A stretch of DNA of 64,000 nucleotides. Origin: Sabellastarte sp. h YS-2021 (lineage: Eukaryota > Annelida > Polychaeta > Sabellida > Sabellidae). The DNA is taken from the NCBI GenBank assembly GCA_964017235.1, contig OZ024940.1:25053615-25117614 (forward strand). Reading direction: 5' to 3'. Below, in pieces: positions 21,113 through 30,759 of the stretch (its first letter is position 1; the number at the start of each line of letters is the position of its first letter). The notes below the pieces were generated by a model. That model was not told where the DNA came from. It saw nothing but the letters and a program-made list of their open reading frames with translations, and did no database searches. The position numbers and the translations under genes were made by a program.

Positions 21113-22925
21113 TTCTAGTACTTTGGTAAGGTAATGCACTGGCGCCGCAATGAGAGAAAAGAGAGGTCGCAATCCACAGACAGAGCCAGGCCAACACTTA
21201 GAAACACTGGGGAGATGAGACCACAATGGCGGGTAAGCTATACACAAGAGGTCATGTCTTCAAGATGCGCCTGGAAGACGACAGCGATGAATGTCCAGCC
21301 ATGGAGCCCATTGACCGTATATTTGGAGCATTATGTCCGGTGTTGCAGGTGCATGATGCTTGAGTAAGATCTGAGCTGAAACACTCTGGAAATCCAGGGC
21401 TGGGGTAATTGTAAAACAGAGGAGAGCATTAAAATTGCAGCGTTGTTCAATGTATGTCTTTTAGGACAAGTGCGGTGGTTCTAAATATGATATCTTTGAC
21501 ATGCACACAGATACCAAGGCCACAAGACTATGGCACAATCTCAGAAACGATACCGGCTGATTAAACAAATGAGCAAAAGGGAAAAAAACAGAGAACTATG
21601 GACGCCACAAACTATTTTTAATATCATGTATGATTCAAGCAAGTCTAGAAGTTGATTTTGACTGTGGAAGTTTGTACTCTGTTGGACTGATCCGGAATAA
21701 ATCTTGTGTCTTGGTGATTTAGCCTCTGGGCAATGATTTATAGTGACAATATACACAAACAGGTATAACCTTGATGACTGCAATACCGTTATGGGCTATG
21801 TATGTGTTTCAGCCAAATTCTTTTGTCCAGAGATGCCCATGTGGGTTTTTCAATTGTACACGGTTTACCAAAGACATGCGCAACCAGAGCAATTGCTGTA
21901 CCTACTAAAGGTTTATTTACAGGCCAATTTAAGTGGATTTGCTTCTCCGTAGCTTCCTTAATTTTGACTACCATGCTAGTATACTCTCAGGAACTATCTA
22001 GTACGTCCTCTAGGTTCAAATAAGAAGTTGATGACATGTACGCGGACGCCAACACAGCAAGACAGTGACACTATGTCACTATTTGGGTATAAAAGCTCGC
22101 CAACTGACATAAAAAGCATCTGGCCTTATTCCTATTATTGGCATACCAATTCCTTACAATCAGATCTGTCTGCAAAATAAAAAGGACAGACACACCAAAT
22201 AGAAAGGGCAATGGGCTGGTTATCCAACAAGGGGGAGGGGGGGGGGGGGTTGTGAGGGGAGGGGAAGTTGAGATGGGAAGAAAAAATATCTACAAGATTG
22301 CATGAGAGACTGTATGGTTGGAGCATGGTTCAGTTTTGGTTGCAACTTAAACTTGAAGCTCGATTGGCAAAGCAAGCTAAGGCTTGCCTCACAAATATGA
22401 TGTGCTATTGTTTTTCACTGCGACAGTTACACCACACAAAAATGGTATGTGTATATAGTGGGGACACACCTCTCTGGGCCATATAAGATAAGTAAGACTA
22501 ATATGAGCTATGGTTATGAAAAATACATTTAAAGCTACATTAATTAACACATCGTACAACGACAAATTGAGAGTATGTGCAGCTTTAAGAACTGTTTTGC
22601 AACATTGTTCTTCCTAGACAAACTGTCGCCAACCGCCGGATGCTCACACAGCAGGATTTGATCGTTAAAATAAAATAAGAAAGTAACTTGCCCGTTTTTT
22701 TCACAGAGTGTAATTTTTTTGTGCATCAGCTGGAAATTGGTGGGCTGTTGAAACACATCTTTGTGGCAAATAAAGTCTCAACTCGCTTAATGCCTAAATC
22801 TCTGTCAAATGTTCAACACATTATTGGGCTTCACCTGTTACCACTGGGGAGAGGGAGGTTGGGATTTAAAAGGCCAGCATTAAACTGCAGTTCGTTGGTT
22901 GGTATAGATACTGGCTTTACAGGAC
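21090..22925. other. Unique DNA with no supported gene
   Basis: An interrupted A-rich tract at 21,078-21,112 and a G run near 22,231-22,249 are the only simple repeats. Several overlapping short frames between 21,541 and 22,023 lie on opposite strands and conflict. No protein family is recognisable. Confidence 0.45.
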
Positions 22926-22929
22926 TTGA

Positions 22930-23062
22930 AGAGGTCCACAGTGCTTAGCAGGGTTGGCATCTAATTGCTGGCTGTTACCTCTGCGTGGGTTCGACTCCCA
23001 CAAGAGACAATGATGATGGGGCCTAAATGTCCAAATATAACCCTGGCTGTTGAATGGGAGAT
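22930..23062 (+). mobile_element. tRNA-headed SINE, family B (copy 3)
   Basis: The plus-strand order is GCTTAGCAGGGTTGGCATCT, the B-box-like GTGGGTTCGACTCCCACAAG, then AACCCTGGCTGTTGAATGGG. The final AAACCCC-AACTTTGAC part is replaced or diverged (GATATTGGGTTG), directly before the next SINE, which lies in opposite orientation. Confidence 0.8.
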
Positions 23063-23069
23063 ATTGGGT

Positions 23070-23382
23070 TGTTTTTATACTCAGCACAATATCTCCATAT
23101 ACTACAGGACTCAAAGCGCTATTTGACCCATCCGACTGAACAAAGTACAGTCCAAACTCTCAAGTGACTTGTATTGCCCTAACTGAATAACAGACGCTCA
23201 AGGATGACCATTTATCAACGTCCTTGGGGTTCTTTAGCCTGCCAGTGGGGATAAGACCCAATGACAGAGGACCGCCATTTTAAGTGGTCATTCGAGCCAC
23301 TATGTATCTGCATGTACCTGGGTTTGAACCCACGTCCTCTGTGCTCTTAGGTGAGTTTGTTAGCCGCTAGGCAACAGTGGCA
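23070..23382 (-). mobile_element. tRNA-headed SINE, family D (copy 4)
   Basis: This is a near-complete copy. On the minus strand it has the head TGCCACTGTTGCCTAGCGGC, the B-box-like GTGGGTTCAAACCCAGGT, the AAAGAACCCCAAGGACGTTG body block and the 3' part AGCGCTTTGAGTCCTGTAGT, ATATGGAGATATTGTGCTGA and GTATAAA. The tail parallels L2/CR1 LINE ends. It directly abuts SINE B copy 3. Confidence 0.85.
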
Positions 23383-23384
23383 GG

Positions 23385-24225
23385 TAAAACCCTATCTATG
23401 ACTTTTGCAGGACTTTAAAAAATGAAACAGCATATGAAACTTTCAAGGGATTATCAGTATAAATCTGGATTGATGTATATTGTTTATGCAATGGCACAGG
23501 ACAATCATACGGGGTAGTTTGCTATAAAATTACACAACCCCAGACTCAGGTTGGGCTTAAATAAGGGCAGTCATTGTTCCATAACTTGGCAATGAATCTA
23601 AAGGGTGTGACTGCAACCTAAGATAAGTAGTTTCAAGAACACAAACATGGATGTCTTTTTTATGTAGCTAGTAATGATTTCTCCACAATGGAGTTCTTAG
23701 CTCTGCTAAGTAAGTTATAGTGTGTCAATTTTTCGTTATTACCCCTCCCCTCCGACCCCCTTCTGAAACACTAGTTGTCTGTGAGTTCTTTGTTTTATTA
23801 GATTACAAAAGACTGTCCTCTCTTACGGTTCACTATTTTTCGATTTTCCAAAATGTAATTTATTACGTCACATAAATCGATCACATGATATTTAAAAGTT
23901 TTAGGTTCAGAAGCACATACTGTTGGTTGGCAATTTGGGCCCAATGTCCTTCTGTAGTGCTGAGCAGACAAAACAGATTGAAATTTAAGACCATTTCGTG
24001 GGGCTAAACTTTTTCATTTATGACTTCCATTGCAAAAAGAAAAAAAAAACGTGGTGTTCAAAATAATATACCAAAGATAGCTGTACTTTAAAAAAGAAAA
24101 AGAAACTCCACGGCACGTGATAATTTGTGAAATGCTATCCTCACATGACAATCTACGAATAGTTGACACTAAAATAACTCATTAACCCCTTCACAGACAC
24201 TGCACAGTTCAACCTAATACCCCTG
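23385..24225. other. AT-rich unique DNA
   Basis: No gene, RNA or shared repeat was recognised in this stretch. Confidence 0.5.
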
Positions 24226-24239
24226 ACCCATTGTGGTGA

Positions 24240-24482
24240 AGAGGGAGGGCTCAGTAGTGTAGCGGTTAGAGTGCTCACCTTCAACCTCTGAGGTCGCCGG
24301 TTCAAATCTCAGCGCGGGCGCCTCATTTTGGAAAGTTGGTAGTTATTTGCCGATGCCCGGTGGTTTACACAGTGGAGAATCTTGACCAACTAGTATGCGC
24401 TGGTTCCTCCACCCATAAACTACCCATCGCAATATGATCCTTTGCCGTTAAACGTGACGTAAAAGCAAAAATAATACTAAAT
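24240..24482 (+). mobile_element. tRNA-headed SINE, family C (copy 2) with TSD
   Basis: The plus-strand head is GGGCTCAGTAGTGTAGCGGT with TTAGAGTGCTC as an A-box-like run and CCGGTTCAAATCTCAG as the B box. The shared A/C body follows, ending near GTTAAACGTGACGTAAAAGC. Target duplications are CCATTGTGGTGA at 24,228-24,239 and CCACTGTGGTGA at 24,483-24,494. Confidence 0.85.
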
Positions 24483-24483
24483 C

Positions 24484-24660
24484 CACTGTGGTGAGTCCGC
24501 CATAACATTACTGCATCCTTACAGTGTCTTTTCTGTGATAAACTGGGGGCATTGTCCTCCCAAATTATGATTCTTTTCTGTGGCAAAAACTGTAGTTAGA
24601 GCTGCGTGTGGCAGGCAGGTACAGCATACCATCTGCTGTGTAACTGTCAGCGCAGGTGTA
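24484..24660. repeat. Unclassified dispersed repeat K (copy 2)
   Basis: Shared ordered blocks with 44.3-44.66 kb include ACTGGGGGCATTGTCCTCCC, AAATTATGATTCTTTTCTGT, GGCAAAAACTGTAGTTAGAG and CTGCGTGTGG. The left edge coincides with the SINE C target duplication, so the SINE may have inserted into or beside it. Confidence 0.5.
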
Positions 24661-24693
24661 TATAAAACAAGTAGGCAGGGGAAAACAACAGTA

Positions 24694-24851
24694 CAGTAGA
24701 ACGTCTATTATCTGACCCTCTTGGGGGAGTATTGATTAGGTCGGATAATAGAAGGGCTAAAATAACAGGTCTAAATGGAGTTGGGAGTGAGGGTTTGAGG
24801 TCGGACAATTGAAAATTCGGATAATTGTATTTGGATAAAGAGGTTTTACTG
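24694..24851. mobile_element. pogo/Tc1-mariner-like MITE, 158 bp
   Basis: The terminal inverted repeats are CAGTAGAACGTCTATTATCT on the left and CAGTAAAACCTCTTTATCCA read inward from the right. The element is bracketed by TA dinucleotides (24,692-24,693 and 24,852-24,853), the target duplication of Tc1/mariner and pogo elements. Internal TCGGATAAT motifs are repeated in both orientations. There is no coding capacity, so it would need an autonomous partner. Confidence 0.85.
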
Positions 24852-25284
24852 TATTTCATATACCAGAATTCCTGTAACCCCCCTCACTTCTGCATAACAA
24901 ACGTACAACTGAAACGCCGACAGTGAATTAGGTGGAGCCAGAACACCTTCACTCATTTTCCTGCCATCTTTAGCAGCCGGCAATACCCTGTTTAATGTGA
25001 CAGGGGTATAATATCAAGATCCAGAGCTGTTGCAAGTACTGCAAGGGAACTACCTATGCAAGGAAACTTTTAAACTCTAAATGAGAGAAAAAGGTGGACT
25101 CACAAAGAAGTGTAACAGTTCAAACTACAAACCAGAAAACATGATGGATGCCTTAGTCTTTGGGAGATTTATATGTGGCAACAAGGTTTTCCCATTTCAA
25201 AACAGTCCTTATTCTTTAATAAAATACATCAAATGAAGAATATTTGGCACCAAAATTATATTTTGAAAAGATATAAAAGGTCAC

Positions 25285-25456
25285 ATGACACAGAAAACCA
25301 CTGTGGTTATTTGATAAGCTTGGACTTAGCTAAGTCACCTTTGTGAAATCCATTTTAAGTCCCAGACGTACCTAGCTAAGACCAAAGTCTTAGATTTAAG
25401 TCCCTGACTTAGCTAAAAGTGATTTAGTTTAAGTCCTTTAGTGAAATCGGCCCCTG
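25285..25456. mobile_element. MITE fragment, family M (copy 2), AAGTC variant
   Basis: It starts with GGTCACATGACACAGAAAAC and CACTGTGGTTATTTGATAAG, which match the centre of the other M copies. It ends with GACTTAGCTAAAAGTGATTT and AGTGAAATCGGCCCCTG, the terminal inverted repeat. Only one end of the element is present. This subfamily uses AAGTCTTAG blocks where copy 1 has GTCTCAG. Confidence 0.65.
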
Positions 25457-25494
25457 TATGTTAAAATTCCCATTTATTTATTTTTACATGCCTT

Positions 25495-25535
25495 AGCGGA
25501 TGTCTGTACTCTCCAAGTGCTTCTGTTTCATGTAT
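25495..25535 (+). mobile_element. CCTCC-element terminal fragment beside the satellite
   Basis: CCTTAGCGGATGTCTGTACT and CTCCAAGTGCTTCTGT resemble the segment at 34,853-34,890 (CCTCGGCAGATATATGCACT, CTCCAAGAGTTTTTCT). At 34.8 kb this follows a CCTCC-element copy, so it is probably part of that family. It stops where the satellite monomers begin. Confidence 0.45.
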
Positions 25536-25539
25536 TTTT

Positions 25540-28500
25540 ATCACATATATCTTATTTTGACACAGTCAAGGTCCTAAAATTATAAGAATTTATTATTATT
25601 GTTACAGTAATTGCTGAAAGGCCAAACCTGGTTACAAAGGTTGATATTTTAAAATATCAACCTTCCTAGGAGGGTTTTTAAAAAACAATCGACATGATTT
25701 CCTTGATACAAAACACACTTTAAATAACTTTCTGGCTAGTTTTATATATTTTCACCATAAATTTACTAATTATAAAGCCAAGGTCCAAAATTAATAATAA
25801 TAATTATTATTATTGTGACAATAACTGCTGCATGACAAAACCTGGTTAGGAAGGTTGATATTTTAAAATATCAACCTTCCTAGCAGCTTTTAAACAATAA
25901 TATAATTTTCTTGATATATAACATATTTCTTTAGATATTTCTGGCTAGTTTTATACTTTTTTATCATGTGTATCTTATGTTAATACAGACAAGGTTAAAA
26001 AATTATACTAATTATTATTCTTGTTATAAGAATTACTGTAAGGCCAAACCTGGTTAGGAGGGTTGATACTTTAAAATATCAACCTTCCTAGCAGCTTTTA
26101 AGCAATAATATAACTTTCTCGATATGTAGCATGTTTCTTTAAATATTTCTGCCTAGTTTTATATATTTTCACCATATATATTACTACTTACATGGCCAAT
26201 GTTCAGAATTTATAATTATTATTATTATTGTGACAATAATTGCTGTGACACCAAACCTGGTTAGGAGGGTTGATGTTTTAAAATATCAACCTTCCTAGCA
26301 GCTTTTAAGCAATAATATAACTTTCTTGATATGTAAATTGTTTCTTTAAATATTTCTGCCTAGTTTTATATATTTTCACCATATATATTACTACTTACAT
26401 GGCCAAGGTTCAGAATTTATAATTATTATTATTATTGTGACAATAATTGCTGTGACACCAAACCTGGTTAGGAGGGTTGATGTTTTAAAATATCAACCTT
26501 CCTAGCAGCTTTTAAGCAATAATATAATTTTCTTGACATATAACATATTTCTTTAGATATTTCTGGCTAGTTTTATATATTTTTATCATGTGTATCTTAT
26601 GTTAATACAGACAAGGTTAAAAAATTATAATAATTATTATTATTGTTATAAGAATTGCTGTAAGGCCAAACCTGGTTACGAGGGTTGATATTTTAAAATA
26701 TCAACCTTCCTAGCAGCTTTTAAGCAATAATATAACTTTCTTGATATGTAACATGTTTCTTTAAATATTTCTGCCTAGTTTTATATATTTTCACCATATA
26801 TATTACTACTTACATGGCCAAGGTCCAAAATTTATAATTACTATTATTATTGTGACAATAACTGCTATAAGACCAAAACTGGTTAGGAGGGTTGATATAT
26901 TAAAATATCAACCTTCCTAGCAGCTTTTAAGCAATAACATAACTTTCTTGATATGTAACATGTTTCTTGAAATATTTCTGCCTAGTTTTATATATTTTCA
27001 CCATATATATTACTACTTACATGGCCAATGTTCAGAATTTATAATTATTATTATTATTGTGACAATAATTGCTGTGACACCAAACCTGGTTAGGAGGGTT
27101 GATGTTTTAAAATATCAACCTTCCTAGCAGCTTTTAAGCAATAATATAATTTTCTTGATATATAACATATTTCTTTAGATATTTCTGGCTAGTTTTATAT
27201 ATTTTTATCATGTGTATCTTACATTAATACAGACAAGGTTCAAAAATTATAATAATTATTATTATTGTTATAAGAATTGCTGTAAGGCCAAACCTGGTTA
27301 GGAGGGTTGATATTTTAAAATATCAACCTTCCTAGCAGCTTTTAAGCAATAATATAACTTTCTTGATATGTAACATGTTTCTTTAAATATTTCTGCCTAG
27401 TTTTATATATTTTCACCATATTTATTACTACTTACATGGCCAAGGTCCAAAATTTATAATTATTATTATTATTGTGACAATAACTGCTATAAGACCAAAA
27501 CTGGTTAGGAGGGTTGATAATATATTAAAATATCAACCTTCCTAGCAGCTTTTAAGCAATAACATAACTTTCTTGATATGTAACATGTTTCTTTAGATAT
27601 TTCTGCCTAGTTTTATATATTTTCACCATATATATTACTACTTACATGGCCAATGTTCAGAATTTATAATTATTATTATTATTGTGACAATAATTGCTGT
27701 GACACCAAACCTGGTTAGGAGGGTTGATGTTTTAAAATATCAACCTTCCTAGCAGCTTTTAAGCAGTAATATAATTTTCTTGACATATAACATATTTCTT
27801 TAGATATTTCTGGCTAGTTTTATATATTTTTATCATGTGTATCTTATATTAATACAGACAAGGTTCAAAAATTATAATAATTATTATTATTGTTATAAGA
27901 ATTGCTGTAAGGCCAAACCTGGTTAGGAGGGTTGATATTTTAAAATATCAACCTTCCTAGCAGCTTTTAAGCAATAATATAACTTTCTTGATATGTAACA
28001 TGTTTCTTTAAATATTTCTGCCTAGTTTTATATATTTTCACCATATATATTACTTCTTACATGGCCAAGGTCCAAAATTTATAATTATTATTATTATTGT
28101 GACAATAACTGCTATAAGACCAAAACTGGTTAGGAGGGTTGATATATTAAAATATCAACCTTCCTAGCAGCTTTTAAGCAATAACATAACTTTCTTGATA
28201 TGTAACATGTTTCTTTAGATATTTCTGCCTAGTTTTATATATTTTCACCATATATATTACTACTTACATGGCCAATGTTCAGAATTTATAATTATTATTA
28301 TTGTGACAATAATTGCTGTGACACCAAACCTGGTTAGGAGGGTTGATGTTTTAAAATATCAACCTTCCTAGCAGCTTTTAAGCAATAATATAATTTTCTT
28401 GACATATAACATATTTCTTTAGATATTTCTGGCTAGTTTTATATATTTTTATCATGTGTATCTTATATTAATACAGACAAGGTTCAAAAATTATAATAAT

Positions 28501-28925
28501 TATTATTATTGTTATAAGAATTGCTGTAAGGCCAAACCTGGTTAGGAGGGTTGATATTTTAAAAGTATCTTATATTAATACAGACAAGGTTCAAATTTTA
28601 TACTAATTATTATTCTTGTTATAAGAATTACTGTAAGGCCAAACCTGGTTAGGAGGGTTGATACTTTAAAATATCAACCTTCCTAGCAGCTTTTAAGCAA
28701 TAATATAACTTTCTTAATATGTAACATGTTTCTTTAAATATTTCTGCCTAGTTTTATATATTTTCATCATATGTATTACTACTCACATGGCCAAGGTCCA
28801 AAATTTATAATTATTATTGTGACAATAACTGCTTTAAGACCAAAACTGGTTAGGAGGGTTGGTATATTAAAATATCAACCTTCCTAGCAGCTTTTAAGCA
28901 ATAATGTGATTTCCTTCATACATAA
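25540..28925. repeat. Palindrome-bearing satellite array, ~207-bp monomer with 3-mer higher-order repeat
   Basis: About 16 full monomers each carry a dyad GGTTGATATTTT joined to its reverse complement, then CCTCCTAGCAGCTTTTAAGC-like sequence (TTCCTAGCAGCTTTTAAGC). Dyad centres fall at about 25,650; 25,864; 26,072; 26,279; 26,486; 26,704; 26,901; 27,108; 27,316; 27,525; 27,733; 27,941; 28,148; 28,352; 28,667 and 28,868. Three monomer types (dyads with GATGTTTT, GATATTTT and GATATATT) alternate A-B-C from 26,486 to 28,352, giving 619-625-bp higher-order units. The edge monomers are more diverged. There is no open frame. Confidence 0.93.
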
Positions 28926-29107
28926 CATATCTTTAATGAATTTTTGACCAGTTACTTCTGCAATTAGGTTTAGTTTTCATCACTGTCTGTCTGAGAAGAA
29001 CTACAGCAAACAGACAGACTTGAGGGATCTTGTCTGACAGATTTGATATTGTCAAGGTGCCTGTATGTGAGATTTAGTCTGGAAATATTAAATCTCCTGA
29101 TAATAAA

Positions 29108-29302
29108 TTTAGGTTTATTTTTTGCGGGTGCAGGAACCGGTGCATACTACTTGGTCAAGATTCTGCACTGTGTAAACTACTGGGCATCAGCAAGTAACTA
29201 CCAACTTTTTCAACATGAAGTGCCCGGGCCGAGATTCGAACCGGTGAACTCAGAGGTTGAAGGCGAGTGCTCTAACCGCTACACCAATGAGCCCCCCCAA
29301 CA
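29108..29302 (-). mobile_element. tRNA-headed SINE, family C (copy 3) with TSD
   Basis: The minus strand has the head GGGGGGCTCATTGGTGTAGC, the B-box-like CCGGTTCGAATCTCGG and the first part of the shared body. It is cut at TGCACCGGTTCCTGCACC, so the 3' third is missing. Flanking CCTGATAATAAA (29,096-29,107) and CCTGATGATAAA (29,303-29,314) look like target duplications. Confidence 0.8.
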
Positions 29303-29349
29303 CCTGATGATAAAACCTCTTTGACTATGTATATATACTTAAGGGCTCA

Positions 29350-29405
29350 TAGAGTTCTAATGTCATCTGGCAGTTAGTTCCACAGCCGTGGAGTCCGCAA
29401 GCAGA
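29350..29405. repeat. Dispersed repeat, GTTCCACAG-type segment (copy 1)
   Basis: AGAGTTCTAATGTCATCTGG followed by CAGTTAGTTCCACAGCCGT aligns with 58,044-58,098 (AGGGTTCTAACATAGTGTCT, GGCAGTCGGTTCCACAGACG). Both copies are short and their class is unknown. They may be pieces of a LINE or another coding transposon. Confidence 0.45.
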
Positions 29406-29929
29406 GAGATCCGCCACAAAATCTAGTCCCGGTTTTTACTTCTCAAGTCAAAAGGACTTTATTTTGTCTTGAGCAATCTGGCTGGTTTATTAGTTTTTCT
29501 TTCACCCTCTAAAATGACGCCTGTAGGGGTTAGAAAGTGACGTCACACCCAGGGGCCTTTCTACATGCCTTGAATGATGACTTAAACAAACACAGAAAAA
29601 AGAAATTACAGCCCCCCGGCTAATTATGCAAAGCCAATATTGCTTTCTCACAAGAGTAACCGGTTGAAAAATGAGGACGTTTAACTCTATGATTTTCAAA
29701 TATAATGTAAACGACAGATCATTGGTATCGATCACAACCAACTTGCTTCTTTTAGAGTCCCCCCCCACACACACTTCAACTCCAAATATTTTTCTCACCT
29801 CACGATTGATTTTGTTTTTCTTTTTTTATTTCCTTCTAACGTTTCTACCCTTTATTCACACGCACATAAACTGTGAGAGAATGAGGGAAACTGAAGGGCT
29901 TTCGTATGAAGACCCATTACTGCCCCTGT

Positions 29930-30168
29930 GATTTATTTATTTATATTTATTTATTGTTTTACGTCATATTCAACAGCCAGAATCATATTGGGAGGGGTAC
30001 TTTATCGGTGGAGGAACTGGTACATACTAGTTGGTCAAGATTCTGCACTGTAAACCACCAGGCATCGGCAAGTAACTGCCAACTTTCCAAGGAGTGCCCA
30101 GGTCGAGATTTGAACCAGCGACCTCAGAGGTTGAAGACGAGTTCTCTAACGGCTACACCACTGAGCTG
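29930..30168 (-). mobile_element. tRNA-headed SINE, family C (copy 4)
   Basis: The complete family order is present on the minus strand: head CAGCTCAGTGGTGTAGCCGT, B-box-like CTGGTTCAAATCTCGACC, the shared body, then TGTTGAATATGACGTAAAAC and a long (AAAT)n tail. The 3' end is close to the family C copy at 14.3 kb. Confidence 0.85.
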
Positions 30169-30499
30169 TGGTTGATGGAAACAGATGTATCCGAAATAAA
30201 ACGTGAAGCAACTTCTAAAATAAGGAGAATTATGTTAATAATTGATATAATGTAATCAAATCTGCCCTACTTTTTGAGTTAATTTACCTTTAAACAACGT
30301 ATTAACAACTTAACGGGTGATAACACCGGATGAGAGTGGGGGGCATGAAATGATGAAGACATAAGCCTTTCACATCACAGTGATATTAGTACTAGTCCCA
30401 AAAATAACGCAGAGGTATCCAGCCCCATTCAGGGTGATCTAGCCTTGCCATGTGTGACAATAAAAGCCGAGATAGTGCCAAAGTTGACAGGTCACTTCA

Positions 30500-30757
30500 C
30501 CAATCAAGGCCCCTCCCCCACAATGTGTTATGACATTCGTGCATCACCCACTATTGCCTCTTTTAGAAGGAAGCTCAAGACCTATCTCTACGCAAAGGCT
30601 TATCCTCCTTAGCTCATTTTCTCTTATGGCTTCTCTGTGGTGCTGACCCATTTCTGTCCCTGGACTTTGAATTTGCATATTGCTATTGTCTTGTTGCGCC
30701 TTAGAGTCCACTACTCAGTGGAGATTAAGCGCTATAAAAGTCAAATTAGAATTAGAA
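30500..30757 (+). mobile_element. CR1/L2-like LINE 3' end, tail subfamily 3
   Basis: An open segment at 30,538-30,612 encodes RASPTIASFRRKLKTYLYAK before a stop. This is the typical C-terminal motif of CR1/L2-type reverse transcriptase ORFs (a Ser-Phe-Arg-x-x-Leu-Lys-Thr-x-Leu pattern). A 3' untranslated region follows, with TGCGCCTTAGAGTCC, GGAGATTAAGCGCTATAAAA and a TTAGAATTAGAATTA tail. Everything upstream is lost (5' truncation). Confidence 0.85.
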
Positions 30758-30759
30758 TT

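Noticed and set aside
25540..28925. CRISPR array
   Set aside because: The repeats are ~207 bp with no unique spacers, in an animal-type genome context.
29660..29931. 86-codon plus-strand frame with a Pro/Thr-rich part
   Set aside because: It is driven by a short CCCCCC-ACACAC stretch and AT-rich DNA, with no protein feature.
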